Notes: generated from the letters alone by a model not told the origin. A stretch of DNA of 51,187 nucleotides from Bacillus sp. (in: firmicutes) (GCA_031180805.1 JAPSLL010000022.1:11967-63153), one strand, 5' to 3'. Counted from the stretch's first letter, positions 1-8,026 are shown. A program made the numbers and translations.

Positions 1-372
1 ATTGCTAATTCCTCTTTCCTTATCTCTACCGCCTCGCTTTTTTGCCTTTCTATCAACTACTTCACGCACTTTTAAAGACTCTTTGAAAAAGGTCTCATCA
101 CTTTCGATGATCCCTCTTAAAGTTTCATATCCCAATGAACGAAGAGCGTACCTCTGCCTGTTTCTGTATTTGCCGTTTCTTTTCACCTTTATGCTACCAC
201 AATGAACACAAGCTAACCCTTCATTGAATCGTGTTTCTCTGATAGCAGTAAATGCATCTTTCAATTTTTCTTCCTCTTCATCTGAGAAAAATTCTTCTTT
301 TATAAGGTTAAAGAGCTTCTGTTGCTCGTGTTTTGGCAAATCAGTAAAATCAGCATAAACGTCTTTCCACAT
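1..372 (-). pseudogene. IS1595-family transposase, 5' part with internal deletion
   Basis: The frame opens at ATG 372 and stays open for 124 codons to the window edge. The N-terminus has the IS1595 zinc-ribbon start (LACVHCGS, then VKRNGKYRNRQRY) at residues 55-76. Directly after QRY it jumps to GIIESDETFF, which is the region around the first catalytic Asp of the DDE domain, followed by the basic KKRGGRDKERGISN block typical of the family. In intact members the second Cys pair of the zinc ribbon and a helix-turn-helix segment, some 60-70 residues, lie between these two blocks. They are missing here while the frame is kept. I infer an internal in-frame deletion and an inactive transposase. 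The C-terminal catalytic part is not in the window. Confidence 0.7.
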
Positions 373-447
373 TCTAAACCCCCTCCTGTGGCAGTATTTT
401 AGCACCTACAAAGAGTTTGGTCAAAAGAGCAACAATCAATACGAAAA
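1..447 (-). mobile_element. Partial, decayed IS1595-family insertion sequence
   Basis: The left edge of the window holds one end of an insertion sequence whose transposase reads leftwards off the edge. The inner boundary is placed near 447 because the adjacent grpB-like reading frame keeps its family resemblance down to about 448 and loses it there. The boundary is inferred from where homology stops; I could not identify terminal inverted repeats or a target duplication, since the other end lies outside the window. Confidence 0.55.
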
Positions 448-858
448 CAGCCTAATTTTTTCATATTCCTTGCGGACATTTGAATGCTATCTCAAATAAT
501 CGTGAAACAATAGCTGCTCATTCCATGATTCACTATTAATCTGGTAAACATGTAAATGATGGGTTCCTGCTCTCCATTGTCCTTTACGGAAAAAACGTCT
601 ATGAGGGAAATCGTTATGCTCGACAAATTCATATTGTAATTTCTTTAGAGGCTCGATCATATAGGCAGTATCATCAAGATGATTTACAGCAACAGCAATA
701 TCTAAGACTGGTTTAGCTGCTAAGCCAATAATTGCAGTACTTCCTATATGCTCGATATCTACGATGTCATTTACGAGGATACTTTGGATGTTTTGTTTTT
801 CCTGTTCAAATTGAATCGCCCAATTTGGGTCGTAGTCTTTAATGATTACTTGCTCCAT
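448..858 (-). pseudogene. GrpB/UPF0157 family protein, nonsense codon and lost 3' end
   Basis: The start ATG at 858 follows AAGGAGC. The first 123 residues match the GrpB (UPF0157) nucleotidyltransferase-like family: DIEHIGSTAI, AAKPVLDIAVAV and the HHLHVY block. A TAG stops the frame at 487-489 right after FHDYLR. In the same frame the family sequence continues beyond it (HSNVRKEYEKIRL) to about 448, where the insertion sequence begins. Full-length members run to about 170 residues, as the intact copy at 5135-5662 shows. So two lesions are visible: one nonsense codon and loss of the last 30-40 residues at the IS junction. The function of the family is not established beyond its nucleotidyltransferase-like fold. 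Confidence 0.75.
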
Positions 859-925
859 AGCATAGCTCCTTCTTAGCTATATAAAGGATTTTTAGATGGG
901 TGGAAATGCTTATTATTATTTTCAC

Positions 926-2158
926 TTACTCATTACCTATTAATCCATTTTTTATTTTCAAGAAACTTTCTTCGCTAAATTTCCTAAATGGAGTATATGG
1001 AAGTGATGCAAAATTCCCCATTGCCTTCTCAGCCGCTACAAGTGCCTCTTCTCTATTTCCTAGCTCATGTAGTACAAGTGCCCTATACGTATCAATCACA
1101 TATAAGAGAGATAAATCAAATGGATGATGTACGTTTGGTATCACAACTTTATCAAGAGAGATAAGTGCTTCTTCATAACATCCAAGATAATATAACGCTT
1201 TCCCTTTCTCTAAGTTAAACCACGATTCGTAGATCCCAACAGTTTCTCGTTGTAATAATAGCTCGTTAATCTCTTCTAAAGCCTTGTTATAATTATGTTC
1301 ATCAGAAATAAGCTTCATAATATTTAGTAGCTCACAAAAATCAATTGAAGATGAATTATCTGCAAACTCTCCATATTGCTTTAACTTTTCTAAATAATAT
1401 TCTTTTTTTTCTTTATTATTTGAAAACATAGCATTTGCAGCAGCAAGTCTATACAAATCATCAATACGATAAAAGATTTTTCTCTCATTTGAAAAGATGA
1501 TTGCTCTTTCCATTGCCCGTATTGCTGAATTTTCATCACCTACTGCAAAATATAAAATTGCTTCATGATAATACAGGTTGAGCTGTGTCATCGGATCAAT
1601 ATAAGCATGTATCGATTCAATAATCGACCGTTCATATAAGAAAATTTCAAGTGCACTTGAGTAATCATGCTCTATAAATTTGGCAACGGCACGAAAAATT
1701 CCAATGGAAGCCCGATTAGCAGTAATATTCATTTGTTCGTACAGTTTTGCTGCCCGATTTGATGGCACCTGCCAATGTTGCTTTTTTTCGTAGTAAAGAG
1801 AATAGCTATAAATTTCTAATAAACGTGCACTTTCATATCCTTGAGAAAGTTTTTCAACATGTGGCTCAATGATATCAATTAATTGCTTATATTTTCCCTT
1901 TAATTTATCTGTATCCGTATAGTATATTTTTTCAACTTTCTCTAGGATCCCCCTTAACTCCTGTGCATTCATTTCTTCTAATAAATCAGTCACTTCAACT
2001 TCAAGCTGCTCGGCAATATACACTAGACTTTCCATTGACGGATTTGCTTTATTATTTTCGATTAGACTTAGCATCCCTTTAGTTAATTGTTTCCCGGCAA
2101 GTGCTTCGAGTGTCATCTTTTTCTGTTTTCTTAATTTTCTTATCCGCTCTCCTAGCAT
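926..2158 (-). CDS. XRE-family regulator with TPR-like C-terminal domain
   Basis: An N-terminal helix-turn-helix of the XRE type occupies residues 1-60 (LGERIRKLRKQKKMTLEALA, then LIENNKANPSMESLVYIAEQL). About 340 residues of helical repeats follow, with the alternating small and aromatic residues of tetratricopeptide repeats (for example EKGKALYYLGCYEEALISLDK). This is the build of peptide- or ligand-sensing regulators of the RRNPP type and related Bacillus HTH-TPR proteins. I chose ATG 2158; an in-frame GTG at 2170 lies directly against the AAAGGGG ribosome site, so the ATG has the better spacing. It is divergent from an MFS exporter, and two palindromes in the gap are the likely targets. 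It probably controls both itself and the exporter. The inducing signal is unknown. Confidence 0.8.
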   Translation of the reverse strand: MLGERIRKLRKQKKMTLEALAGKQLTKGMLSLIENNKANPSMESLVYIAEQLEVEVTDLLEEMNAQELRGILEKVEKIYYTDTDKLKGKYKQLIDIIEPHVEKLSQGYESARLLEIYSYSLYYEKKQHWQVPSNRAAKLYEQMNITANRASIGIFRAVAKFIEHDYSSALEIFLYERSIIESIHAYIDPMTQLNLYYHEAILYFAVGDENSAIRAMERAIIFSNERKIFYRIDDLYRLAAANAMFSNNKEKKEYYLEKLKQYGEFADNSSSIDFCELLNIMKLISDEHNYNKALEEINELLLQRETVGIYESWFNLEKGKALYYLGCYEEALISLDKVVIPNVHHPFDLSLLYVIDTYRALVLHELGNREEALVAAEKAMGNFASLPYTPFRKFSEESFLKIKNGLIGNE

Positions 2159-2176
2159 GTATGAACACACCCCTTT

Positions 2177-2193
2177 GTTTAATTATATTAAAC
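2177..2193. promoter_or_regulatory. Operator-like palindrome, copy 1
   Basis: GTTTAATTATATTAAAC is an inverted repeat with 7-base arms and a 3-base spacer. It lies just upstream of the XRE/TPR start and is flanked by TTT on both sides, exactly as in the second copy. It is a likely regulator binding site; this is inference from symmetry, duplication and position. Confidence 0.55.
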
Positions 2194-2231
2194 TTTTTAT
2201 TGAAAGGAAAGTACCATATATGTTACCATTT

Positions 2232-2248
2232 GTTTAATTAAATTAAAC
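2232..2248. promoter_or_regulatory. Operator-like palindrome, copy 2
   Basis: GTTTAATTAAATTAAAC has the same arms as copy 1 and differs only in the spacer; its centre lies 55 bp away. It sits about 15 bp before the MFS gene. The pair suggests cooperative binding by the neighbouring XRE/TPR protein to both divergent promoters. Confidence 0.55.
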
Positions 2249-2263
2249 TTTCACAATGCTGAG

Positions 2264-3571
2264 GTGGTAAAAATAGACGATCATTCGAAAATAAAAAAAG
2301 CTACGTATCATCTTTATCTATTTATGGTAAGTAAACTAATTTCATCGTTTGGCTCCCAAGTATTCGCATTTATTATAAGTTTCTATATATTACAATTAAC
2401 GGGCTCAGCTACAAGCTTTGCCACGAATTTAATTTGTAATATTTTACCTCGTACTGTTGTCGCGCCGTTTGCAGGTATCATCATAGATAGATCCTCAAGG
2501 AAAGCAATTGTCATCATTTCACAAATAGCGACAACGATAACTGTAGGGTTACTTCTTACCATCACCCTTACATCGGGACTGTCACTTCTTTCGATTTATG
2601 TAACTACTTGTATTTTGTCCCTGACATCGATGTTCTCTGGAATAGCATTTTCTTCATCAATAACCGGACTTATTGATAAGGATAGAATCCAAAAAGCGAT
2701 GTCGTTGAATCAAATGTCTATTTCATTTTCAGCCATTGCTAGTCCAGCGATTGGTGGGTTATTGTATGGTACTGTTTCAATAATTATATTCCTCGTTTTT
2801 TTTATCGCCACATCTAGCATTGCTGTCATTCTTGAATCAACAATGAACTTTAAATTATTCTCAAATCAGAGCAATATAGTGGAAGCTAAACGAAAGGAAT
2901 CCATAGGAAAAAGTATTGTATCAGCTTTAAATTATTTAAAAATAAAGCCTATCGTTCAAACGATGATGCTAATAGGATTATTAGTTAACTTCTTATTTGG
3001 GGCTTTCGAGGTAGGCTATTCCTATATCCTTATTGAGAAGATGGAAATGAGTTCCGTATATTTTGGTTTTACAAAAGGTGCATTTTCGATAGGCATGTTG
3101 CTAATATCCATATACTTTTCTATTCGTAAAGAAGTTAATTTTCCACTTCTTGTTACTAAACGAGGAATTTTAGCAATGGGAACAATGATGGTGTTTGTAG
3201 CACTACCTTTACTAATTACATTTCCCGATACTCTAGTGTTCATCTATTATTCAATCGTTATGTTCTTCTTAGGTTCAATCATCATGATTATAAATACTCC
3301 GTTGCAGGTTATGTTACAAAAGAATATAGATGATGAGTTTAAAGGTCGTGTGTTTTCGATAATAGAAACAACGACAATGTCACTCATTCCACTAGGTATG
3401 GTCCTATATGGCTTTCTTTATGATATTTTCCCGGGACAATGGATTTTACTACTGTCAGCAGGATTACTTATAGCGGTTATTCTTATCATTGCAAGACCAG
3501 CTGTCCTTCGACAAGTACATCATCAAATCTCTTTAAAAGAATGGGATAAAAGAGATAAAAGTTCTCTTTAG
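2264..3571 (+). CDS. MFS transporter, macrolide-efflux-like (MFS_3 type)
   Basis: A hydrophobic protein of about 430 residues with roughly 12 membrane segments. The first loop has GSATSFATNLICNILPRTVVAPFAGIIIDR followed by basic residues (RSSRK), matching the loop 2-3 signature of the MFS_3 drug exporters. A second block, TPLQVMLQKNIDDEFKGRVFSI, is typical of the same family. It likely exports a drug or peptide, under the divergent XRE/TPR regulator. The start is odd. The only good ribosome site, GAGGTGG at 2261-2267, overlaps the GTG at 2264, and at normal spacing the in-frame codon is ATA (2273), giving IDDHSKIKK. Either a weak GTG start, an AUA start, or a start codon lost by mutation is possible. 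Confidence 0.82.
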   Translation: MVKIDDHSKIKKATYHLYLFMVSKLISSFGSQVFAFIISFYILQLTGSATSFATNLICNILPRTVVAPFAGIIIDRSSRKAIVIISQIATTITVGLLLTITLTSGLSLLSIYVTTCILSLTSMFSGIAFSSSITGLIDKDRIQKAMSLNQMSISFSAIASPAIGGLLYGTVSIIIFLVFFIATSSIAVILESTMNFKLFSNQSNIVEAKRKESIGKSIVSALNYLKIKPIVQTMMLIGLLVNFLFGAFEVGYSYILIEKMEMSSVYFGFTKGAFSIGMLLISIYFSIRKEVNFPLLVTKRGILAMGTMMVFVALPLLITFPDTLVFIYYSIVMFFLGSIIMIINTPLQVMLQKNIDDEFKGRVFSIIETTTMSLIPLGMVLYGFLYDIFPGQWILLLSAGLLIAVILIIARPAVLRQVHHQISLKEWDKRDKSSL

Positions 3572-3633
3572 AATGAATCTCTAAATATACTTTATTGTTT
3601 TCTAAAGCTAGAATAATTCTAGTAAGTCAAGAT

Positions 3634-3677
3634 AAAAAATAGGATCATACATTGATCAGGTTAGATGGTATGATCCT
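3634..3677 (-). terminator. Rho-independent terminator of the grpB-fosB-GNAT run
   Basis: A perfect 10-bp stem (AGGATCATAC at 3641-3650 with its complement at 3668-3677) is followed on the minus strand by a T-run at 3634-3639. It lies 48 bp after the stop of the GNAT gene and between convergent transcription units. Confidence 0.75.
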
Positions 3678-3724
3678 CCATTTCCGCAAAACGCTTTAAT
3701 ATACTATGTTGATTTCGAAAAATG

Positions 3725-4174
3725 TTATTCATTTATTAACCTTTTTTCCAACACTATTTTCTGTAATCCCTTTTTATCAATATATGTATCAATTACATCA
3801 AAGCCGTTTTTAATATTCAATAACAGCATGCTTCTCCATTTATTCATTGTCTTCGTTTGAACATAAGTGTAGCCATTTTCCTTAATCCATTGATGCTGCT
3901 TTTCCATTAATTTTGTGCCAATTCCATGTTTTTGGTACTTGGGATCTACTCCTCCTAACCAGCTATAAAAAGTATCATCTTCTAGCTCATAACCAATTTT
4001 ATATCCGATAATTTCCTCATCAATTTGTGCAACGATGACTAATAACTTTGGCTTAGTTTCCATTTTCATTTGTAAATCATCTGATGAGCCAAAGATAACT
4101 TTATGTAATTGCAGTAACCCTGTTAACCTTATAGAATCCGGCATCCCATTATAAATAATATAGTCAATTTTCAT
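3725..4174 (-). CDS. GNAT-family N-acetyltransferase
   Basis: About 149 residues with the acetyl-CoA binding motif VDPKYQKHGIGTKLMEKQHQWI (Q-x-x-G-I-G core) and a C-terminal beta-strand region (GFDVIDTYIDKKGLQKIVLEK). The fold is clear but the substrate is not. I start at ATG 4174 (MKIDYII), which has GGAAAGG ten bases upstream; the longer frame to 4207 overlaps fosB and has no ribosome site. It is the last gene of the run grpB-NUDIX-fosB-GNAT and lies 25 bp after fosB, so it is probably co-transcribed with it. Presence beside fosB hints at a detoxification role, which is inference only. Confidence 0.8.
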   Translation of the reverse strand: MKIDYIIYNGMPDSIRLTGLLQLHKVIFGSSDDLQMKMETKPKLLVIVAQIDEEIIGYKIGYELEDDTFYSWLGGVDPKYQKHGIGTKLMEKQHQWIKENGYTYVQTKTMNKWRSMLLLNIKNGFDVIDTYIDKKGLQKIVLEKRLINE

Positions 4175-4199
4175 ATTGTATCTGCCTTTCCAGGTAAGG

Positions 4200-4622
4200 T
4201 TAATCAAAAAACTCCATATGTGTCATTTCCTGCTTGTAATAAGCTAATCTATCTTGTAATGTGCCTGTATGAAATTCAAATTTATGACCATCAGGATCCG
4301 TAAAGTAAATTGACTTTTTATCTCTTTCATCTCTTGAACGTCCTGATAAAATGTTTACATGTAAGTCTTTTAATTTCTTAGCAACTTCCTCAAAATCTGC
4401 TTCATCTATGGAAAAAGCTATATGTGTATAGGATTCGTTAATTTCTTTTCGAGGAATATTCTTTTCTTCATTTAACGCAAGCCAAATTCCATTCAGGTCA
4501 AAATATGCAGTGCTTCTTCCTTTTACTAGTAATTTCGCCTGAAAGACTTTTTGGTAAAATTCTATTGAATTTTCTAAATTTGAAACTGAAAATAAGAAAT
4601 GATTAAGTCCTTTTATTAACAT
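4200..4622 (-). CDS. fosB: FosB metallothiol transferase (fosfomycin resistance)
   Basis: A 140-residue vicinal-oxygen-chelate protein that aligns along its whole length with Bacillus Fos[79 protein letters not shown]. FosB opens the epoxide of fosfomycin with bacillithiol in the cytoplasm, using a divalent metal. The metal ligands of the family are present as His8, His67 and Glu116. The ATG at 4622 has GAGGGG at good spacing. It sits between a NUDIX hydrolase and a GNAT enzyme on the same strand with gaps under 40 bp, so it is probably part of one transcript. Chromosomal fosB is common in bacilli, so no transfer need be assumed. Confidence 0.93.
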   Translation of the reverse strand: MLIKGLNHFLFSVSNLENSIEFYQKVFQAKLLVKGRSTAYFDLNGIWLALNEEKNIPRKEINESYTHIAFSIDEADFEEVAKKLKDLHVNILSGRSRDERDKKSIYFTDPDGHKFEFHTGTLQDRLAYYKQEMTHMEFFD

Positions 4623-4655
4623 GTTTTCCCCTCATACGGATTATCTTTTCAAGGG

Positions 4656-5123
4656 TTACTCCTTTAATAGATTCTCCTCGATAAACGTAATTGTTTTTTT
4701 ATTATATACGAAATGGACAATATACTCTTTTATATCTGGATAGAGAATGATAGTCTCCAATTCATCTAGTGGAATCCATTTAACATCTGTTTGATTCTCA
4801 TCAGGGTTTTCAGGCATTTTCGGTGTAGAACCGGCTTTTAATTTACATTCAAACATTAAGCCTACCTGGTGGGTGTCGCCATACTTATATGCATTCATCT
4901 GTGGTGCATATTCATAGGCAAACGCTAATTCTCCTACTTCAACATCAATTGATGCTTCCTCCTTTGCTTCTCTACATACAGCTTCTTTCACTGTTTCATT
5001 TGGTTCAACTCCACCAGCTGGCAAATTATAATGTAAGCCGTTCTCATCGAGAAATTCAATTAAAAGAATTGAATTGTTTTCGATGATCAGTGCACCTGCT
5101 CGTACTCTTATATGGTAAGCCAT
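4656..5123 (-). CDS. NUDIX hydrolase
   Basis: About 155 residues. The Nudix box is complete: G-G-V-E-P-N-E-T-V-K-E-A-V-C-R-E-A-K-E-E-A-S-I, matching GX5EX7REUXEEXGU apart from Ala in place of the last Gly. These enzymes hydrolyse nucleoside diphosphates linked to another group, using Mg2+ bound by the box glutamates. The downstream DENQTDVKWIPLDEL is the usual C-terminal Nudix strand. I start at ATG 5123 (MAYHIRV) because GAGGG lies nine bases upstream and the start falls 11 bp after the upstream grpB stop; the ATG at 5162 lies inside grpB. The substrate cannot be told. Likely co-transcribed with grpB and fosB. Confidence 0.85.
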   Translation of the reverse strand: MAYHIRVRAGALIIENNSILLIEFLDENGLHYNLPAGGVEPNETVKEAVCREAKEEASIDVEVGELAFAYEYAPQMNAYKYGDTHQVGLMFECKLKAGSTPKMPENPDENQTDVKWIPLDELETIILYPDIKEYIVHFVYNKKTITFIEENLLKE

Positions 5124-5134
5124 TCCATTTCTCC

Positions 5135-5662
5135 CTACCCTCTGTTTATATTTCCCTTCCACTTAAGTGCCTTACCAACGAGTTCATTTACAAACGCTTC
5201 TTTTCCCTTCTGATATTGATGTGTGTCATGCGGATACTTTTGTGCTAATTCACATTTTAAAGCACCATATGCCTTTGCTTCATTAGGATGCTTAAGCAGG
5301 TATTCCTTAAACAGTAAATGCCTTCTAATATTCTCATGGCCAATTTGATACATATGAACATGATGTGTTCTATTATTTAATCCTTTTGAAAAATATCTTC
5401 TCCCTGGTATGCCATTTTCACCTCTAGATTTATAACCAAGTAAGCTCATTTTATCATTGTAACTATCTATTTTCTCAATCTGTGAAACTACTACTAGTAG
5501 GTCAATAATAGGTTTGGCATAACCAACTGAAGGGATGGCTGTACTTCCAATATGATAAATACTAAGCACATTCTTCTCAAGTAAAGGACGAAGAATAGCT
5601 GCTTCCTTTTCATATAAAACTTCCCATTCACTTGTCCATGGAAGAATTTCCATTTTTCTCAA
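5135..5662 (-). CDS. GrpB/UPF0157 family protein, intact copy
   Basis: A full-length member (175 residues) of the GrpB family, related to nucleotidyltransferases: WTSEWEVLYEKE, YHIGSTAIPSVGYAKPIIDLLVVV, THHVHMYQIG, LLFKEYLLKHPNEAKAYGALKCELAQKYPHD. The biochemical role is not established. The start is a TTG at 5662 with AAAGGAG eight bases upstream; the ATG three codons in is too far from that site. It heads the run of four minus-strand genes ending at 3725. A second, broken copy lies at 448-858 in the same orientation; the two proteins differ clearly in sequence, so they are not a recent tandem duplication. Confidence 0.85.
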   Translation of the reverse strand: MRKMEILPWTSEWEVLYEKEAAILRPLLEKNVLSIYHIGSTAIPSVGYAKPIIDLLVVVSQIEKIDSYNDKMSLLGYKSRGENGIPGRRYFSKGLNNRTHHVHMYQIGHENIRRHLLFKEYLLKHPNEAKAYGALKCELAQKYPHDTHQYQKGKEAFVNELVGKALKWKGNINRG

Positions 5663-5737
5663 ATCTCACTATCTCCTTTCTTTTTTATTGCTTATTTGGT
5701 AATGGATAAATTTTGTACATCTGTTATCCACTATTTA

Positions 5738-5935
5738 GCTTTTTATGTTAAAATGAGGAGATTTTAGCTGCTCGTTCCACTAAGGTCTATTCCAATTATA
5801 TATTTCCCCATTTTCTCCTACAAGTTTGCTTTGTAAATGAACTACTCATCTATTCAACAGGTAAACATTAAATCCTTTATCTTTACACAATTCTCTAATT
5901 AACTTTGTTAAGAAGATTGTTGATTCTGAGTCGAT
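5738..5935 (-). pseudogene. Possible decayed reading frame, unknown family
   Basis: One frame reads about 66 codons broken only by a TGA and a TAG: DSESTIFLTKLIRELCKDKG, then after the TGA SKLVGENGEIYNWNRP, then after the TAG WNEQLKSPHF. The composition looks protein-like, but there is no start codon or ribosome site, and I do not recognise the family. It could be chance. The rest of the gap from 5663 to 5940 holds nothing I can support. Confidence 0.2.
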
Positions 5936-5939
5936 TCAT

Positions 5940-5966
5940 AAAAAAAGAAACCTAAATTCGGTTTCT
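5940..5966 (-). terminator. Terminator after the 26-residue peptide gene
   Basis: A 7-bp stem (AGAAACC with GGTTTCT) around a 7-base loop is followed on the minus strand by a run of T at 5940-5945. It lies 15 bp after the stop of the small gene at 5982-6062, which supports that gene being transcribed. Confidence 0.7.
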
Positions 5967-5981
5967 AGTAAAAAGATAAAA

Positions 5982-6062
5982 CTATTTCACCTTTTTTATT
6001 GAATAGATTAAAACAGATATCGAAAGCACCAACAAAACTCCAGTTAAAATATATTCAAGCAC
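5982..6062 (-). CDS. Small single-pass membrane peptide (26 residues)
   Basis: A GTG start at 6062 is preceded six bases away by a full AGGAGGG ribosome site, and the frame ends just before a strong terminator. The peptide is MLEYILTGVLLVLSI, then SVLIYSIKKVK: one hydrophobic helix with a short basic tail, so the C-terminus is probably cytoplasmic. The length and layout recall single-helix subunits such as KdpF, but there are no kdp genes nearby and I do not claim that identity. The strong ribosome site plus terminator is the main evidence. From here to 6333 there is only the upstream region of the next gene. Confidence 0.55.
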   Translation of the reverse strand: MLEYILTGVLLVLSISVLIYSIKKVK

Positions 6063-6333
6063 CTTAATCCCTCCTATGTTGTTTGAAGTCATATATATGA
6101 ATGGTACAAAGGGTTAAGATTCTCACCTAGTTTAAGAGAATATACCTATTATAACGCTCCTAGATAAAGAATTTTGTATCGTCAATGATGAAAAATATGT
6201 CACCTTTTTGAATTTTTATGTACTTCATAGTTTTAATTTTCCATCTATTATTTTGATGTTATATAAAAAGAAGGAAAAAGCTAGATAATAAAGGAATATT
6301 ATAATTCATCATCATTTGAAAGGGGGTTTAACA

Positions 6334-6751
6334 ATGAAAGAAAGGTTAATGAGGGTAGGAACTTCATATATTCCTGTAACGAATGTTGGGCTTTCATCTT
6401 CATGGTATGTAAATAAATTGGGTGCACAGTTAAACTATCAAGATGATGACAAAGCGATTTTAAACCTTGCAAATCAAAGCTTTTTTAGTTAAATCACAAA
6501 ATAATCAATGTTCTAATTTCATAGACATATATGGCGAGGAATGGTTTTCTTTAACATTCGAGGTGAACGGATTAGCTGCTTTAGAAGAGATACATAGAGA
6601 CTTTATCATAAATGAGATCCGAGTTGGAGCAATTGAAAACAGAGGACATGCTGGAAGAAATTTTGTTTTTTATGATATTGACGGTAATAAATTCGATGTC
6701 TGGAGTGAACTTAGTCCTAGCTTTAAAGAAAAATATGATGTACAGGAGTAA
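6334..6751 (+). pseudogene. VOC/glyoxalase-family protein, frameshifted at a T-run
   Basis: ATG 6334 follows GAAAGGGGG. The first frame gives SYIPVTNVGLSSSWYVNKLGAQ and stops at 6490 after NQSFFS. The second frame continues the same family: LVKSQNNQCSNFIDIYGEEW ending with FVFYDIDGNKFDVWSEL, the usual last strand of glyoxalase/bleomycin-resistance domains. The shift lies in a six-T run at 6481-6486; five Ts would restore one frame of about 138 residues. This may be a real mutation, a slippage-prone site or a sequencing error. The stop at 6751 lies six bases before the next gene, whose ribosome site is inside this gene's 3' end, so the two form a unit. Confidence 0.75.
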
Positions 6752-6757
6752 CAAGCT

Positions 6758-7957
6758 ATGTGGAATTTATCAAAAAAAGTAAAAGAGTCATACGTAAAAT
6801 ATAATCTTCTGCCAATTCACGAAACTGACCAGGATTGGGAAATTGCCCTAAGAGAGGCAAAGGAAGAAGACGAGGATCTTTTCGGGCAATTAAGAGAAGA
6901 ACTTGAAGAAGTAAAAGAGGAATTGTTAGACATTTTACCAAGTCGTTTTATTCAGTTCGTGGAAAATGGCACATTAAATCAACCAACATTGCCAAAAGCT
7001 GTACGTGAAGATTATTTGCAAGGGATGCGGACAAAGGCTAAGGAATTTGAAAAAATATTAGATACTGCTTATGAACAAACGCAAAAAGCTGTTACGTTTT
7101 TACCAGCTGAGGTTCAAGATGTTTTTGAAGAAAGTTTGCACGATTCTACGATTGAGAGAATTGAACGTACGAATCATACCCTTCATTTATACATTAATAC
7201 AGATGGTGGATTTTCATCGAAGTCACTAATTCACTTCATTTTTCAGCATGTTCTAGACGAAGTCAGTGATGAACCGCTCCAGGTTGGGCAATGGCTTGTA
7301 TACAATGAGTTAAAGAAAACAGAGGATGGCTTTGCATTTCGAGTATTATTTGAGTGTCCTGATGCTGAGTGGACGATTAAAATGAAGAATCTTGATGCTA
7401 AGTATTATTATCGTCCAGTAACATATACAAGATTGAGTGATGAAGGAGCATTAGATGAAATATCGTTTGCTGAATATGTTGCACAGTTAAATCGAAAGCA
7501 TAACTACTGGTTGATAACACCGCATTTAACTTGTGAAATTAAGTCATTTTCTAAAATTATACTATTAGATAACGGTAAGCTTGAATTTAGAGAAAATGAA
7601 TTCGTAGTTACAAATGGGAAAAGAAGCTTTGTGTATCAGTTAGACGAATACAATCCTGTCCATTTTATCTACACGGACGTATATGAAGATCCATATGAGC
7701 ATTTGAATGAACCAGTACCCATCGATAAAATCGAAGCAGCTGTCTTTAGTGACGAGTTAGAAATGCAAGTACGTGCATGGAATACACTTTATGCAAATGC
7801 CGAAGAACTTGCAGACATCATCAATCAAGTATTATGGAAAATGACCATTACAGAAGAAAATGAATTGATGCTTCATACCTATACTAGTCATTTTTATAAA
7901 GAAGGGATATTGACAGAGCCAATTATCGAAAAATATCGCACATTCCTTGATTCCTGA
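6758..7957 (+). CDS. DUF4085-like uncharacterised protein
   Basis: A soluble acidic protein of 399 residues without signal peptide or membrane helix. Residues 30-60 are a charged helix (EAKEEDEDLFGQLREELEEVKEELLDILP). It resembles proteins annotated as DUF4085 in the Bacillus cereus group, such as the segments SLIHFIFQHVLDE and QVRAWNTLYANAEELADIIN; this recollection is from memory and moderately sure. No enzyme motif is visible. ATG 6758 has AGGAG ten bases upstream within the end of the VOC gene, so it is translated from the same message. Its role is unknown. Confidence 0.7.
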   Translation: MWNLSKKVKESYVKYNLLPIHETDQDWEIALREAKEEDEDLFGQLREELEEVKEELLDILPSRFIQFVENGTLNQPTLPKAVREDYLQGMRTKAKEFEKILDTAYEQTQKAVTFLPAEVQDVFEESLHDSTIERIERTNHTLHLYINTDGGFSSKSLIHFIFQHVLDEVSDEPLQVGQWLVYNELKKTEDGFAFRVLFECPDAEWTIKMKNLDAKYYYRPVTYTRLSDEGALDEISFAEYVAQLNRKHNYWLITPHLTCEIKSFSKIILLDNGKLEFRENEFVVTNGKRSFVYQLDEYNPVHFIYTDVYEDPYEHLNEPVPIDKIEAAVFSDELEMQVRAWNTLYANAEELADIINQVLWKMTITEENELMLHTYTSHFYKEGILTEPIIEKYRTFLDS

Positions 7958-7987
7958 TTTAAAAGGAGTATACTTTTCATGAAATAA

Positions 7988-8026
7988 GAGACTATCTCCA
8001 AAGGTTTAGCCTTTTTAGATAGCCTC
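7988..8026. terminator. Hairpin between convergent genes
   Basis: GAGACTATCT at 7988-7997 pairs with AGATAGCCTC at 8017-8026 with one wobble. It lies between the convergent DUF4085-like gene and the flavin reductase gene and probably ends transcription from both sides. Near-identical arms occur at 15981-16017. Confidence 0.6.

Noticed and set aside
487-858. Short GrpB protein of 123 residues as a normal gene
   Set aside because: Family residues continue in frame beyond the TAG up to the IS junction, so it is a broken gene rather than a short form.
3022-3243. 73-codon minus-strand frame inside the MFS gene
   Set aside because: Antisense of a membrane protein gene; no ribosome site and composition typical of a reverse-strand shadow.
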